A stretch of DNA of 61,819 nucleotides from Paracoccaceae bacterium (GCA_019429405.1 JAHYIZ010000014.1:1-61819), one strand, 5' to 3'. Positions 8,268 through 17,350 are shown, numbered from the stretch's first letter. The notes: generated from the letters alone by a model not told the origin. A program made the numbers and translations.

Positions 8268-9407
8268 ATGGCATTTGCGGCCGAACTTGCGGCGTCGCGG
8301 GCAACCGGCGCCGGGCTTGCCTCGGTTGGGGTGTTCTGGGGTGGCTTTGCCGCCTATCTGCCCGATTACAAGGCGGCAGCGGGCGCAAGCGACGCACAAA
8401 TGGGGCTGGTGCTCATCCTGTCGGCGGCGGGTGGCATGGCGGCAATGGCGGCCTCGCCCCGCATTATGCAAGCGCTTGGGCGGGCGATGCTGCCCGTGGG
8501 GGGCGGGCTGGTGGCTGTCGCAGCTTTCCTGCCGCTGCTTGCCGGCGATATCGTCTCGCTCGGCCTTGTGCTGCTGGCGATGGGTGCTGCGATGTCGACG
8601 CTCGACATCGCCTCGAACGTGCGAATTTCCGAACGCGAGTCGCGCGACGGGCTGCACCTGATGAACCTCAACCACGCCTTGTTTTCCTTTTCTTTCGGCG
8701 CCTCGGCCTTCGGCTGCGGGCTGGCGCGCAAGGCCGGGCTCGGCCCCGAGTTCGTGGCCCCGGTGCTGTTTCTGGTGTTGCTGGCGCTGGCCGCGGTGAT
8801 GGCTGAACGCGCCGATACCACGGCGCGCGAGACCGCCGCTGGCGGTGCGGCTGCCGCCTCGCCCTGGGGCGCAATTCTGCCAGCGGCGGCAATCTTGTTC
8901 GCCGCGTTCGTGTCGGAAAACGCCACCGAAAGCTGGTCTGCCCTGCATATTGAGCGCACCCTGGGCGGTCCGGCGGGCGAAGGGTCATTTGGCCCCGCGA
9001 TGTTGGGGCTGACCATGGGCCTTGGCCGCCTTTCAGGGCAGTTTCTGGCGGTGCGCCTGGGCGAGGCGCGGCTGGTGGCGGGCTCGGCCCTTCTGGGGGT
9101 GGTGGGCGCGCTGGTGGTGGCTTTGGCTCCTGCGCCCGCCGTCGCGGTTGCGGGCGTGGCGCTGATTGGCCTTGGCGTCGCGGTGGTGGTGCCCTCAGCC
9201 AACTCGCTTCTGGGCCGCGCGGTGGCGCCAGAACAGCGCGCCTTTGCCATTTCGCGCAGCTGGATGATCGGGTTCACCGGCTTTTTCCTCGGCCCGGTCG
9301 GCATGGGGCTGATTGCCGAAAGCTTCGGTCTGCGCTGGTCTTTCGCCGCAGTCGCGGTGGCAATGGCGCTTATTCTGCCCGGTCTCGTCCGGCTTTCAAG
9401 GCGCTGA
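8268..9407 (+). CDS. MFS permease, substrate unknown
   Basis: 379-residue membrane protein with about 12 hydrophobic segments, beginning MAFAAELAASRATGAGLASVGVFWGGFAAYLPD. The two-half arrangement (break near LADTTARETAAGG about residue 185) and motifs such as LGRLSGQFLAVRLG fit the major facilitator superfamily, in a small group resembling FucP/YbjJ-type transporters. Substrate cannot be inferred; no metabolic partner is adjacent. ATG 8268 follows GGAAAGAGG; the reading from 8148 runs through a GC-rich hairpin region without family features. Confidence 0.75.
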   Translation: MAFAAELAASRATGAGLASVGVFWGGFAAYLPDYKAAAGASDAQMGLVLILSAAGGMAAMAASPRIMQALGRAMLPVGGGLVAVAAFLPLLAGDIVSLGLVLLAMGAAMSTLDIASNVRISERESRDGLHLMNLNHALFSFSFGASAFGCGLARKAGLGPEFVAPVLFLVLLALAAVMAERADTTARETAAGGAAAASPWGAILPAAAILFAAFVSENATESWSALHIERTLGGPAGEGSFGPAMLGLTMGLGRLSGQFLAVRLGEARLVAGSALLGVVGALVVALAPAPAVAVAGVALIGLGVAVVVPSANSLLGRAVAPEQRAFAISRSWMIGFTGFFLGPVGMGLIAESFGLRWSFAAVAVAMALILPGLVRLSRR

Positions 9408-9450
9408 ACCAACCGTTTTCGCCGCGCGACCATTTTTTCGACCGGTTTGC

Positions 9451-9462
9451 GTAAACGTTTGC
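9451..9462. promoter_or_regulatory. Candidate LacI-family operator
   Basis: GTAAACGTTTGC is a near-perfect palindrome around a central CG, the usual shape of a LacI-family site, 60 bases before the lacI-type gene. It probably gives autoregulation of the regulator and its coupled ABC operon. Confidence 0.55.
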
Positions 9463-9522
9463 ACAACTTCCGAATCGGTGCATACTCACCCTCTGACACG
9501 GTGACGGACCTGGGGGGGGCCG

Positions 9523-10620
9523 ATGCAGGGTGGGCGCAAGACGATCAAAGATGTGGCCCGAACGCTCGGCGTTTCTGCCGCAACCGTTTCTCGCGCACTT
9601 GCAGGCAATGCCCGGATTTCCGCCGAAACCCGCGAACGGGTCGAACGGGCGGCGCGCGACGTTGGCTATGTGCCCAACCGGGCTGCACAGTCGCTGGTGG
9701 CGGGTCGCAGCAGCGGTTTTGTCGGGTTGATCCTGACAGACCCCGGTTATGGTCGCGAAGACAGCTATCTGGGCGAATTCATCTCGGGCCTCGGCGCGGG
9801 CCTCGCTACACATGGTATCGACCTTTTCCTTGCCGCCATTCCCGAAACCCAATCCGAATTGTCGGTCATTCGCAACATCGTGGGGACGCACCGGGCCGAC
9901 GGGCTGATCATCGGGCGCACATCCGAAGTCGATCCGAGGGTTGAATATCTTGCGGCGGCGGGCTTTCCCTTTGTCAGCCACGGTCGCACCAGCCTCGAAT
10001 ACCCCGCCCATTCCTGGGTCGATACCGATGGCGCTGCGGCCTTTTGCGAAGCCTTTGAAATGCTCTACGCGCTCGGCCACCGCCGCTTCGGGCTGGTGAC
10101 GATCGAAGAGCCGATGACTTTTCGTCTACACCGCACCGAAGGCCTTGTGGAGGCCATCGCGCGGCGTGGTGACCCTGCCGTTAGCCTGCAAATTGCCACC
10201 GCGCCGCGCTATGACGGGGTGCGGCGGCACGATGCCATTTGTGCCCTGCTGAGCGGCCCCGACCGCCCGACCGCCGTGCTCACACTGTTTGACGGCCTCG
10301 CGTTGACGGTGCTGGAAGAGGCCGCCCACCTTGGGCTTTCGGTGCCGCACGACCTGAGCGTGATCGGTTTTGACAATATCTCGTCATCGCGATTAGCCCG
10401 GCCCGGCCTGACAACGTTTGAGGCCGAAACCACCCGCAGCGCGCGGGAATCGGCGCGGATGCTGGTGGCGCAGTTCAACGCCAAAACCCGGCAAACGGTG
10501 CCGGAAACCCTTTTGATACGCCCAAAGCTCGTGCTTCGGGCAAGCCACGGGCCTGCGCGGGAAACCCCGCGCCGGCAGACGACCGCAATCGAACATACTG
10601 GGAGAGGAGCACCAAAATGA
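9523..10620 (+). CDS. LacI-family transcriptional regulator
   Basis: 365 residues: a helix-turn-helix at 6-26 (TIKDVARTLGVSAATVSRAL) with the hinge ISAETRERVERAARDVGYVPNRAAQSL, followed by a periplasmic-binding-protein-like sensor domain (FVGLILTDPGYG to VIGFDNISSSRLARPGLTTFE). It overlaps the substrate-binding protein gene by 4 bases (ATGA), so regulator and transporter are translationally coupled. The likely inducer is the imported sugar or its breakdown product. Confidence 0.9.
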   Translation: MQGGRKTIKDVARTLGVSAATVSRALAGNARISAETRERVERAARDVGYVPNRAAQSLVAGRSSGFVGLILTDPGYGREDSYLGEFISGLGAGLATHGIDLFLAAIPETQSELSVIRNIVGTHRADGLIIGRTSEVDPRVEYLAAAGFPFVSHGRTSLEYPAHSWVDTDGAAAFCEAFEMLYALGHRRFGLVTIEEPMTFRLHRTEGLVEAIARRGDPAVSLQIATAPRYDGVRRHDAICALLSGPDRPTAVLTLFDGLALTVLEEAAHLGLSVPHDLSVIGFDNISSSRLARPGLTTFEAETTRSARESARMLVAQFNAKTRQTVPETLLIRPKLVLRASHGPARETPRRQTTAIEHTGRGAPK

Positions 10621-11879
10621 CTTTGAATCGTCTGCGCGGGGCGACCGTTGTCGCCGGAATACTGACGCTCGCGGGCCCGGCACTGGCCGAACCGCTGTTC
10701 TGGTCCACTCAGGCCAAACCCGTTGAGGAAAGCCAGCGCATGCGCGAGCAAGTGCTGGCAGGCTTCCCCGGCGGGGTTGACTATCAACCCTCCGATGAAG
10801 GCCCGTGGATCACCCGCTTCCAGGCCGAGGCGCAGGCCGGGTCGGGCACCATCGCGGTGCTGGGGGGCTTGCACGGCGATCTGTCGTCGCTGGGCGCTAA
10901 TCTGATCGATCTGGCCAGCATCGACACCTCGGGCGTCGGCGACGCGATGCTCGAACTTGGTCAGCTTGGCACCGCCGAGCAGAAATACATCCCCTGGATG
11001 CAGGCCACCTACCTGATGGTCGCCAACAAGCAGGCGCTGCCATACCTGCCTGCGGGCGCCGACATCAACGCGCTGACCTACGACCAGCTGATCGAATGGA
11101 CCAAGGCGCTTGCCGAAGCCACCGGCGGGCCGAAATTCGGCTTCCCGGCCGGGCCGAGGGGCCTCAAGCACCGCTTCTTCCAAGGCTTCCTGCTGCCCGC
11201 CTATACTGGCTCGACAGTCACCGAGTTCCACTCGGCCGAGGCCGAAACTGCGTGGAACGCGTTCAAGGAGCTGTGGAAATACACCAACCCCGCCTCAACC
11301 GGCTACGGCTTCATGCAAGAACAGCTGGTGACTGACGAGGTCTGGGTGGCCTTTGACCACGTCGCGCGTATCGCCGATGCGTTCAACCAGCGCCCCGATG
11401 ATTTCGTGGCCTTCCCGGCCCCCGCCGGCCCCAAAGGCCGCGCCTTCATGCCGGTGCTGGCAGGTATCGCGGTGCCGACCACGGCACCCGACCGGGCGCA
11501 ATCGCTGGCGCTGATCGAGTACATGCTGCGCCCTGAAACGCAGATCGCCACGCTGCGCGCCACCAACTTCTTCCCGGTGATCGCCACCGAGATCCCTGCT
11601 GACATGCCGCCCTCGGTGCGTGCTTCGGCGACGGCGATTGCTGCGATGACCGGCGCGCCTGATGCACTGCCGGCGCTGCTGCCGATGGGGCTGGGCGACA
11701 AGGGTGGCCAGTTCAGCCAGATCTACACCGACACGTTCGAGAGGATCGTGCTGAATGGCCAGCCGGTGCGCGCGGTGCTGGATGAACAGGCCGCCGTGCT
11801 GCGCGCCCTGATGGTCGAGGCGAACGCCCCCTGCTGGGCGCCCGATGTCGCCTCGGATGGGCCCTGCCCGGTGAACTGA
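10617..11879 (+). CDS. ABC transporter sugar-binding protein
   Basis: 420-residue extracellular solute-binding protein family 1 type. A Sec signal (TVVAGILTLAGPALAEPLFW) leads to a domain with the class pattern of carbohydrate binders: GVDYQPSDEGPWITRFQAEAQ, YIPWMQATYLMVANKQALPYL, FGFPAGPRGLKHRFFQGFLLPAY, VWVAFDHVARIADAFNQRPDDFVAFPAPAG split over the middle. The start overlaps lacI by ATGA. Probably periplasmic receptor for a di- or glycosyl-compound given the downstream glycosidase. Confidence 0.85.
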   Translation: MTLNRLRGATVVAGILTLAGPALAEPLFWSTQAKPVEESQRMREQVLAGFPGGVDYQPSDEGPWITRFQAEAQAGSGTIAVLGGLHGDLSSLGANLIDLASIDTSGVGDAMLELGQLGTAEQKYIPWMQATYLMVANKQALPYLPAGADINALTYDQLIEWTKALAEATGGPKFGFPAGPRGLKHRFFQGFLLPAYTGSTVTEFHSAEAETAWNAFKELWKYTNPASTGYGFMQEQLVTDEVWVAFDHVARIADAFNQRPDDFVAFPAPAGPKGRAFMPVLAGIAVPTTAPDRAQSLALIEYMLRPETQIATLRATNFFPVIATEIPADMPPSVRASATAIAAMTGAPDALPALLPMGLGDKGGQFSQIYTDTFERIVLNGQPVRAVLDEQAAVLRALMVEANAPCWAPDVASDGPCPVN

Positions 11880-11927
11880 CCGCTTCGGGGGGCGGCAACG
11901 CGCCCCCCGCCACCGCCCTTGCGGGGC

Positions 11928-11958
11928 GGGCGCGCGGCTGCGCCGCAGCCGTGCGCCC
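11928..11958 (+). terminator. Stem-loop between binding-protein and permease genes
   Basis: GGGCGCGCGGCTG (11928-11940) pairs with CAGCCGTGCGCCC (11946-11958) with one mismatch around a 5-base loop. No T tract follows. Such intercistronic stems commonly raise the amount of binding protein over permeases by protecting the upstream RNA. Confidence 0.6.
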
Positions 11959-11983
11959 GCCTTCCCAGCCGAAAGGCCCGCCC

Positions 11984-12826
11984 ATGCCGCGCCTTCTGCC
12001 CTACCTGTTGCTCGCCCCCGCCACGGCCTTTTTGTGCCTGTTTTTTCTCTACCCATTCTCGCTGGTGGCGATCGACAGCCTGACCGACCGCGGCGCGTGG
12101 AGCCTGCGCAATTTCGAGCGCATGGCGGACCACTGGAAATTCGGCTCGACCTTCCGCAACACCATTCTGCTGGCCGCCGTCGTGGTGCCCTTGCAACTGA
12201 CGCTGGCGCTGATGATGGCAAGCATGGTCAGCCGGCTGAAGCGCGCGCGCGGCGCGGTGCTTTACATCTTTGCCATTCCGCTGGGTATTTCCGACCTTGC
12301 CGCGGGCCTTGTGTGGCTGGCGATCTTCGAACAATCGGGCTTTCTCAATTCAGCGCTGACCGGGCTGGGGCTGATTGACCACCCGCAGCTCTTTCTCGGC
12401 TATCAAAGCAAGGGCGTGATCTTTACCGCGATCGTGCTGACCGAGCTTTGGCGCGCCACGGCGATCATGATGGTGATTCTGGTGGCGGGCATGGGCCTCA
12501 TACCCAAGGAATATGGCGAGGCCGCCGACGTGTTCGGCGCCAGCCGCTGGCAAAAGTTCCGCCGCATCACCCTGCCCTTGCTGAAACCCAGCCTGCAGAC
12601 CGCGCTGATCTTGCGCGTCATCATGGCGTTTGAGGTGTTCGCGGTGGTGCTTGCCCTTGGAGGCACCAACCTGCCGGTGTTGATGAGCGAAACCTACCAC
12701 TGGCAATTCACCATGCAGGAACGCGGTGTGGCGGCGGCCTATGCCATGGTCATTCTGGGCATCTCGGTGGGCTTCACGGTGCTGATCCTGCGCCTGCTGC
12801 ACGTTCCAAAGGAGGCGCGGCCATGA
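11984..12826 (+). CDS. Sugar ABC permease, subunit 1
   Basis: 280-residue inner-membrane permease of the MalF/UgpA type with about six hydrophobic helices starting MPRLLPYLLLAPATAFLCLFF. The cytoplasmic EAA loop that docks the ATPase reads EYGEAADVFGASRWQKF, followed by RRITLPLLKPSL. ATG 11984 is used instead of a GTG at 11951 because the protein starts directly with the first helix and GAAAGG lies upstream. It overlaps the next permease by 4 bases. Confidence 0.88.
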   Translation: MPRLLPYLLLAPATAFLCLFFLYPFSLVAIDSLTDRGAWSLRNFERMADHWKFGSTFRNTILLAAVVVPLQLTLALMMASMVSRLKRARGAVLYIFAIPLGISDLAAGLVWLAIFEQSGFLNSALTGLGLIDHPQLFLGYQSKGVIFTAIVLTELWRATAIMMVILVAGMGLIPKEYGEAADVFGASRWQKFRRITLPLLKPSLQTALILRVIMAFEVFAVVLALGGTNLPVLMSETYHWQFTMQERGVAAAYAMVILGISVGFTVLILRLLHVPKEARP

Positions 12827-13641
12827 GCGAAACCACCGTTCGCCACGCCGGAAACCGGGTTTTCATCGCCGCCGTTGTGCTGACCTGCATCTGGGTGCTG
12901 CTGCCGATCTATCTGCTGGCGATCAACGCGCTTTCGGCCCCCGCCGAAGTCACCGGCTTTCCCAAACGTTTCTGGCCCAGCTTCGATCTGGCCTCGATCC
13001 AGTTCTTTCTCGGGTTTCGGGGCGTCACCTCGGCGCTCTGGAACTCGGTGCAGGTGGCGGCGCTGACCATGGTCATGGCGATCGGCGCCGGGGCGCCTGC
13101 GGGCTATGCCATTGCGCGGTTCGATTTTCCGGGCAAGCAGGTGTTCCGCTTCATGGTGGTGATGACGCGGGCTTTTCCGCTGCCGCTGCTGGCTTTGCCG
13201 CTGGCCGTGCTCTTCATCCGGGTCGGGCTGGATGACACGGTCATCGGGCTGGCTTTCGTGCACACCACGCTGGCGCTGCCGTTTGCGGTGCTGATTACCT
13301 ATTCGCTGTTTTCCGGCATTCCTTACGAGTTGGAGGAAGCGGCGCTGACGCTGGGGTGCAACCGGGTGCAGGCGTTCTGGAAGGTGGTGATGCCCTTGGC
13401 CGCGCCGGGCATTGCCGCATCGGCGGTGTTTGCTTTCGTGGTGTCGTGGAACGAGGTGTTTGCGGCCGCCGTGCTGACCATAGAGCACCGCACGCTGACC
13501 GCGTTCCTCCTGCAAAGCCTCGACGTTTCGCCGCTGCCGCTGAAATTTGCGGGTGGCGCGGCACTTGTTGTGCCCGCGCTGATCTTCATCTTCGCGGTGC
13601 GCAAGTATCTTTTCGCGATGTGGGGCATCGCAAACCGATAG
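12823..13641 (+). CDS. Sugar ABC permease, subunit 2
   Basis: 272-residue MalG/UgpE-type permease, six predicted helices. The EAA loop is ELEEAALTLGCNRVQAFWKV, then VMPLAAPGIAASAVFAFVVSWNE, the standard ending of carbohydrate permeases. Coupled by ATGA to subunit 1 and followed 9 bases later by the ATPase gene. Confidence 0.88.
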   Translation: MSETTVRHAGNRVFIAAVVLTCIWVLLPIYLLAINALSAPAEVTGFPKRFWPSFDLASIQFFLGFRGVTSALWNSVQVAALTMVMAIGAGAPAGYAIARFDFPGKQVFRFMVVMTRAFPLPLLALPLAVLFIRVGLDDTVIGLAFVHTTLALPFAVLITYSLFSGIPYELEEAALTLGCNRVQAFWKVVMPLAAPGIAASAVFAFVVSWNEVFAAAVLTIEHRTLTAFLLQSLDVSPLPLKFAGGAALVVPALIFIFAVRKYLFAMWGIANR

Positions 13642-13650
13642 GAGCGGGCC

Positions 13651-14151
13651 ATGGCCGAAATCGAAATCAAGGGTGTCGGCAAGACCTTCGGGGCCTTCAC
13701 CGCGCTGCATTCGATCGACCTCACGATCAAGGATCAGGAATTCGTCGTGCTGCTGGGCGCTTCAGGCTGCGGCAAGACTACGCTTTTGCGCATTATTGCC
13801 GGGCTCGACAGCCCGAGCAAAGGAGAGGTCTGGATCGGCGGGCGCCGCGTAGACAAGCTGCCACCGCGCGAGCGCGGCATTGCGATGGTGTTTCAGAACT
13901 ACGCGGTGTTTCCGCATCTGACGGTGTTCGAAAACATCGCCTTTGGCCTGCGCATGCAAAAGCTGCCGCAGGCCGAGGTGACGCAGCGCGTCACCCGCAC
14001 CGCCGAGCTGATGCATATCGAGGCGCTGTTGCAGCGCTATTCGGGCCAGTTGTCGGGCGGCCAGCGGCAGCGCGTGGCGGTGGCGCGCGCGCTCGCGATG
14101 GAACCCGACGTGATCTTGATGGACGAGCCGCTTTCAAACCTCGACGCGCTT
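13651..14151 (+). pseudogene. ABC ATP-binding subunit, 5' part (interrupted by IS)
   Basis: N-terminal 167 codons of a MalK/UgpC-type ATPase: Walker A LGASGCGKTT, Q-loop VFQNYAVFPH, signature LSGGQRQRVAVARAL, Walker B DVILMDEPLSNLDAL. At 14151 the frame enters an insertion sequence and ends 17 codons later. Removing 14152-15539 joins codon 167 in frame to the fragment at 15540, restoring NLDALLRLEMRAELK and a 347-residue protein of normal length. The D-loop is broken from the H-loop, so ATPase activity should be lost and the importer disabled unless another ATPase substitutes. Confidence 0.92.
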
Positions 14152-14153
14152 GT

Positions 14154-14166
14154 GTGGATGCCGCTC
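14154..14166. repeat. Sub-terminal inverted repeat, left end
   Basis: GTGGATGCCGCTC, exact complement of the right-end copy at 15519-15531. Confidence 0.9.
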
Positions 14167-14422
14167 GGTTTGCAAGGACATTTTGAACCTCTGAACATGT
14201 GATCGAGTGCGCGCTTGTGTCAGGCCTTTTGCTGCGGCTCTTCTCAAGCGCCGCTGGCCAGGATGGTGATCCGCGGGCCGGGTCCAACACTTCTCACCGG
14301 GCTCGAAGCCCTACGCGTCTCGCTGGTTTTCCCTGCCCCGATCTGTTCGATCAGTTGCCCATTCGGCTCATGTCTTCCTCACATCCCCGACGTCCGGCTT
14401 CAGAACGACGTGTTTTGCATGA
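14167..14422 (-). ncRNA. Candidate bridge/seekRNA region of the IS
   Basis: The non-coding 3' end of the element has no credible protein. In IS1111-group elements this is where the guide (bridge or seek) RNA is encoded. It contains CGCGCTTGTGTCAGGC at 14211-14226 region, nearly the rebuilt target CGCGCTTCTCAGGC, and CTTCTCA at 14240-14246, the exact sequence across the insertion point. RNA boundaries and strand are not determined here. Confidence 0.45.
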
Positions 14423-15451
14423 TCACGCCGCCGCTGAAGCCGGATCCCGGTAACTCTGTTTCTTCGTCAGCATCGCCCAGATCTGGCGCGCCATCTTGTT
14501 GGCCAGCGCAATGGCGACCAGAATGCGGGGCTTCCTGCGCATCAGCTTGCCCAGCCAGGTGCCCTCGGGCACGCCCCGCCTGCAAGCGCCGACCATCGCA
14601 GCCATGGCGCCGATGATCAGCAACCTGCGGATATCGTGCTGCCCCGCCTTCGATATCCGCCCCAGGCGCGTCTTGCCACCACTTGAGGCCTGCCTTGGCA
14701 CCAGGCCCAGCCAGGCCGCAAAATCCCGCCCGCGCTTGAAGCTCTCCATCGGCGGCGCAAAGGCCTCGATGGCCAGCGCCGTGACCGGCCCGACGCCCGG
14801 CATGGTCTGAAGGGTTTGCGAGGTTTCGCCTTCCTTGCCTAGGTCCCCGATCTGGCTGTTCAGGGCGTCAAGATGCTCCGACAGGTTATCGATCTGATCC
14901 AGCAGTCCTTGGCAGGCGCGCCGCGCCACTTTCGGCAAATCGCTGGCCTCGTCGGCAATGACCTCCACCAGCTTCGGAAGATGCTGGAGCCCGACCGGCG
15001 CGATATAGCCGAATTCATAGAGATGCGATCGCAGCGCGTTGATCAGCTCGATCCGCTGGGCGACCAGCTTCTGACGGATACGGAACACCACCGCACGCGC
15101 CTGCTGCTCGGCGGTCTTGGGTTCGACGAACCGCATCCCGGGCCGGGTGGCGGCCTCGACAATGGCCTCGGCGTCGGCCGCATCGTTTTTCTGGCGCTTG
15201 ACATAGGGCGTCACATATTGCGGCGAGATCATCCGCACCAGATGCCCCGCCCGGGTCAACTCGCGTGTCCAGAAATGGCCGCCCGGACACGCCTCCATCG
15301 CCACGATGCAGGGCGGATGCGCCGCCATGAACCGCTGGAACTGCGCGCGCGATAGCTTCTTGCGGAACACGACCGATCCATCCGCAGCCGCGCCATGAAC
15401 CTGGAAGACGTTCTTTGCCAGATCGACCCCGATGATGGTAACTTCTTTCAT
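14423..15451 (-). CDS. IS110-family DEDD transposase
   Basis: 342 residues. The RuvC-like domain has D10 (IIGVDLAKNVFQVHG), E53 (CIVAMEACPGG), D90 and D93 (KNDAADAEAIVEA). The C-terminal Tnp_20 part has TMPGVGPVTALAIEAF and LGLVPRQASSGGKTRLGRISK with the conserved Ser pair. Start 15451 has GGAGAGG 7 bases upstream; a longer frame to 15598 runs out of the element into the host gene. Intact and probably active, on the opposite strand to the gene it breaks. Confidence 0.95.
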   Translation of the reverse strand: MKEVTIIGVDLAKNVFQVHGAAADGSVVFRKKLSRAQFQRFMAAHPPCIVAMEACPGGHFWTRELTRAGHLVRMISPQYVTPYVKRQKNDAADAEAIVEAATRPGMRFVEPKTAEQQARAVVFRIRQKLVAQRIELINALRSHLYEFGYIAPVGLQHLPKLVEVIADEASDLPKVARRACQGLLDQIDNLSEHLDALNSQIGDLGKEGETSQTLQTMPGVGPVTALAIEAFAPPMESFKRGRDFAAWLGLVPRQASSGGKTRLGRISKAGQHDIRRLLIIGAMAAMVGACRRGVPEGTWLGKLMRRKPRILVAIALANKMARQIWAMLTKKQSYRDPASAAA

Positions 15452-15518
15452 GGATGCCCTCTCCTTTCTCTTGTAAGTCCAACACCACAAGCTTGGCGCA
15501 TTTCGACGCCGTCGGGGA

Positions 15519-15531
15519 GAGCGGCATCCAC
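15519..15531. repeat. Sub-terminal inverted repeat, right end
   Basis: GAGCGGCATCCAC, complement of 14154-14166; five bases then separate it from the CTT boundary. Confidence 0.9.
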
Positions 15532-15539
15532 CCCATCTT

Positions 15540-16082
15540 CTCAGGCTCGAAATGCGCGCCGAGTTGAAGGGCGTGCTGGCCGCCTCAAAAACCACCACGA
15601 TCTACGTCACCCACGATCAGGTCGAGGCGATGAGCCTTGCCGACCGGATCGCGGTGATGCACGGCGGCGACATCGTGCAGGCCGATCGCCCGGTCGAGGT
15701 TTACCGCAACCCCGCCGCGCGCTTTGTGGGCAGCTTCATCGGCAACCCGCCGATGAACTTTCTGCCGGCTGCCGCCTTGGCCGAGGGCCGCTGGCAGGTG
15801 GCCGGGCACGATTTCGCGGGCCCGCGCGTGGCCGCGCCGCAGATTGAATTCGCCATCCGCCCCGAAGATTTGCACCCCGCCGAACAGGGGCTGGCGGCCG
15901 AGGTGCGGGTGGTCGAACCGCTGGGACCGCATACGCTGATAACCGCCACCGTCGCCGGCGTTGTGCTGCGCGCCGTGCTCGACAGCACGCTTGCCGTGGC
16001 GCCCGGCGACCAGATAACGCTGGCGCCCGTCGCGGACCGCATCCGCTGGTTCGACCTCGCATCGCAAAAGGCCATCGCATGA
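15540..16082 (+). pseudogene. ABC ATP-binding subunit, 3' part
   Basis: Last 180 codons of the interrupted ATPase, beginning LRLEMRAELKGVLAASKTTTIYVTHDQVEAMSLADRI (H-loop His in THDQ) and followed by the MalK-type regulatory/TOBE part, FVGSFIGNPPMNFLP and FAIRPEDLHP to the end. No promoter is evident, though an internal ATG at 15552 could start a fragment. Its stop overlaps the glycosidase start (ATGA), so polar effects of the insertion on the next two genes are likely. Confidence 0.9.
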
Positions 16083-17350
16083 CCGCCCCAAGCCCACTAG
16101 CCGAAATTGCCAAGGACATCCTGCGCGAAAACGACCGTGGCAGCTATACTGTGCCGACCAAGGGGCTTTACCCGTTCCAGTGGAACTGGGATTCGTGCCT
16201 GACGGCGCTCGGCCAGCGGCATTTCGACGAGGCCCGCGCCTGGACCGAGATCGAGACGCTGTTTGCGCATCAATGGCACTGCGGAATGGTGCCGCATATC
16301 GTCTTTCATGTTTACGACGACGGCTATTTTCCCGGCCCCGATGTCTGGGCCACGGGGCGGCCGGTGCCGACCTCGGGCATCACCCAGCCGCCGGTCGCGG
16401 GTTTCGCGCTGCGCCGCCTTTTCGACCGCGCCGATGGCCGCACCGAGGCCGAGGCGCGGGTGCGCGCGCTTTTGCCAAAGGTGGCCGCCTGGCACCGCTG
16501 GTTTTACGCCACCCGCGACCCGCGGGGTGAGGGGCTGGTGGCGATCATCCACCCGTGGGAATCCGGGCGCGACAACTCGGTTGACTGGGATGTGGCGTTT
16601 GAACGGGTGCCGACCGACGGCATCGCCCCCTATACCCGGCGCGACACCCAGCACGCCAACCCCGAACACCGTCCGACCAAGGCGCAATACGACCGCTACC
16701 TGTGGCTTGTCGAACATTTCCGCGCGCTCGGCTGGGATACCGCGCGGCTGCATGATGCCTCGCCATTTCAGGTGGTTGACCCCGGCTTCAACGCGATCTT
16801 GCTGCGGTCCTGCTCCGATCTGGCCGATCTGGCCGAACGCCTTGGCGAGCCCGAGATTGCCGCCGAAAACCGTGGCTTCGTAGCGCGGGGCCTCGCGGCG
16901 ATGGAGGGGCTTTGGGGCGAGGTGCACGGGCAATACCTCTGCCGCGACCGCATCACCGGCCAACTTGTCGACAGCGCCTCGGTGGGCGGGCTGCTGGCGG
17001 CCTTTGCTGCCATTCCGCAGGCCCGCGCGGCACGCATTGCCGCCACCATCGCAGGCCACAGCGCCCGGTTTCGGGTGCCGAGCCACGCCCCCGCCGACCC
17101 AAGATTTGATGCCAAGCGCTATTGGCGCGGGCCGGTCTGGCTGGTGGTCAACTACATGATCGCCGATGGTCTGGCGCGCGCCGGGCAAGCGGCGGCGGCG
17201 GCGGCAATTACCCGCTCGAGCCTCGATCTGATCCACGAAAGCGGCTTTGCCGAATACTACGACCCGATGACCGGCGAGCCCCTGGGCGGCGGGCGGTTTA
17301 CCTGGACGGCGGCGATGGTGCTGGAATTTCTGGCGATGGAGGCGGCATGA
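16079..17350 (+). CDS. GH63-type glycoside hydrolase (mannosyl/glucosylglycerate hydrolase-like)
   Basis: 423-residue (alpha/alpha)6 barrel enzyme. GSYTVPTKGLYPFQWNWDS, GMVPHIVFH, IIHPWESGRDNSVDWD and YWRGPVWLVVNYM are the hallmark blocks of the MGH1-like/GH63 group, which includes bacterial mannosylglycerate and glucosylglycerate hydrolases and related glucosidases. Lacking a signal peptide, it would act in the cytoplasm on the compound brought in by the adjacent ABC system. Coupled by ATGA at both ends. Exact substrate not determinable. Confidence 0.8.
   Translation: MTAPSPLAEIAKDILRENDRGSYTVPTKGLYPFQWNWDSCLTALGQRHFDEARAWTEIETLFAHQWHCGMVPHIVFHVYDDGYFPGPDVWATGRPVPTSGITQPPVAGFALRRLFDRADGRTEAEARVRALLPKVAAWHRWFYATRDPRGEGLVAIIHPWESGRDNSVDWDVAFERVPTDGIAPYTRRDTQHANPEHRPTKAQYDRYLWLVEHFRALGWDTARLHDASPFQVVDPGFNAILLRSCSDLADLAERLGEPEIAAENRGFVARGLAAMEGLWGEVHGQYLCRDRITGQLVDSASVGGLLAAFAAIPQARAARIAATIAGHSARFRVPSHAPADPRFDAKRYWRGPVWLVVNYMIADGLARAGQAAAAAAITRSSLDLIHESGFAEYYDPMTGEPLGGGRFTWTAAMVLEFLAMEAA

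Larger units (their letters stand above)
14152..15539 (-). mobile_element. IS110-family (IS1111 group-like) insertion sequence
   Basis: A 1388-base element bounded by CTT on both sides (14149-14151 and 15537-15539), inserted in an ABC ATPase gene. It has sub-terminal inverted repeats GTGGATGCCGCTC 2 bases in from the left edge and 5 bases in from the right, a single DEDD transposase on the minus strand, about 90 bases before the gene and about 270 non-coding bases after it. Sub-terminal repeats and a long 3' non-coding end are features of the IS1111 group. The precise join (whether one CTT belongs to the element) is ambiguous; a CT core is typical of IS110-type recombination. Confidence 0.9.
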
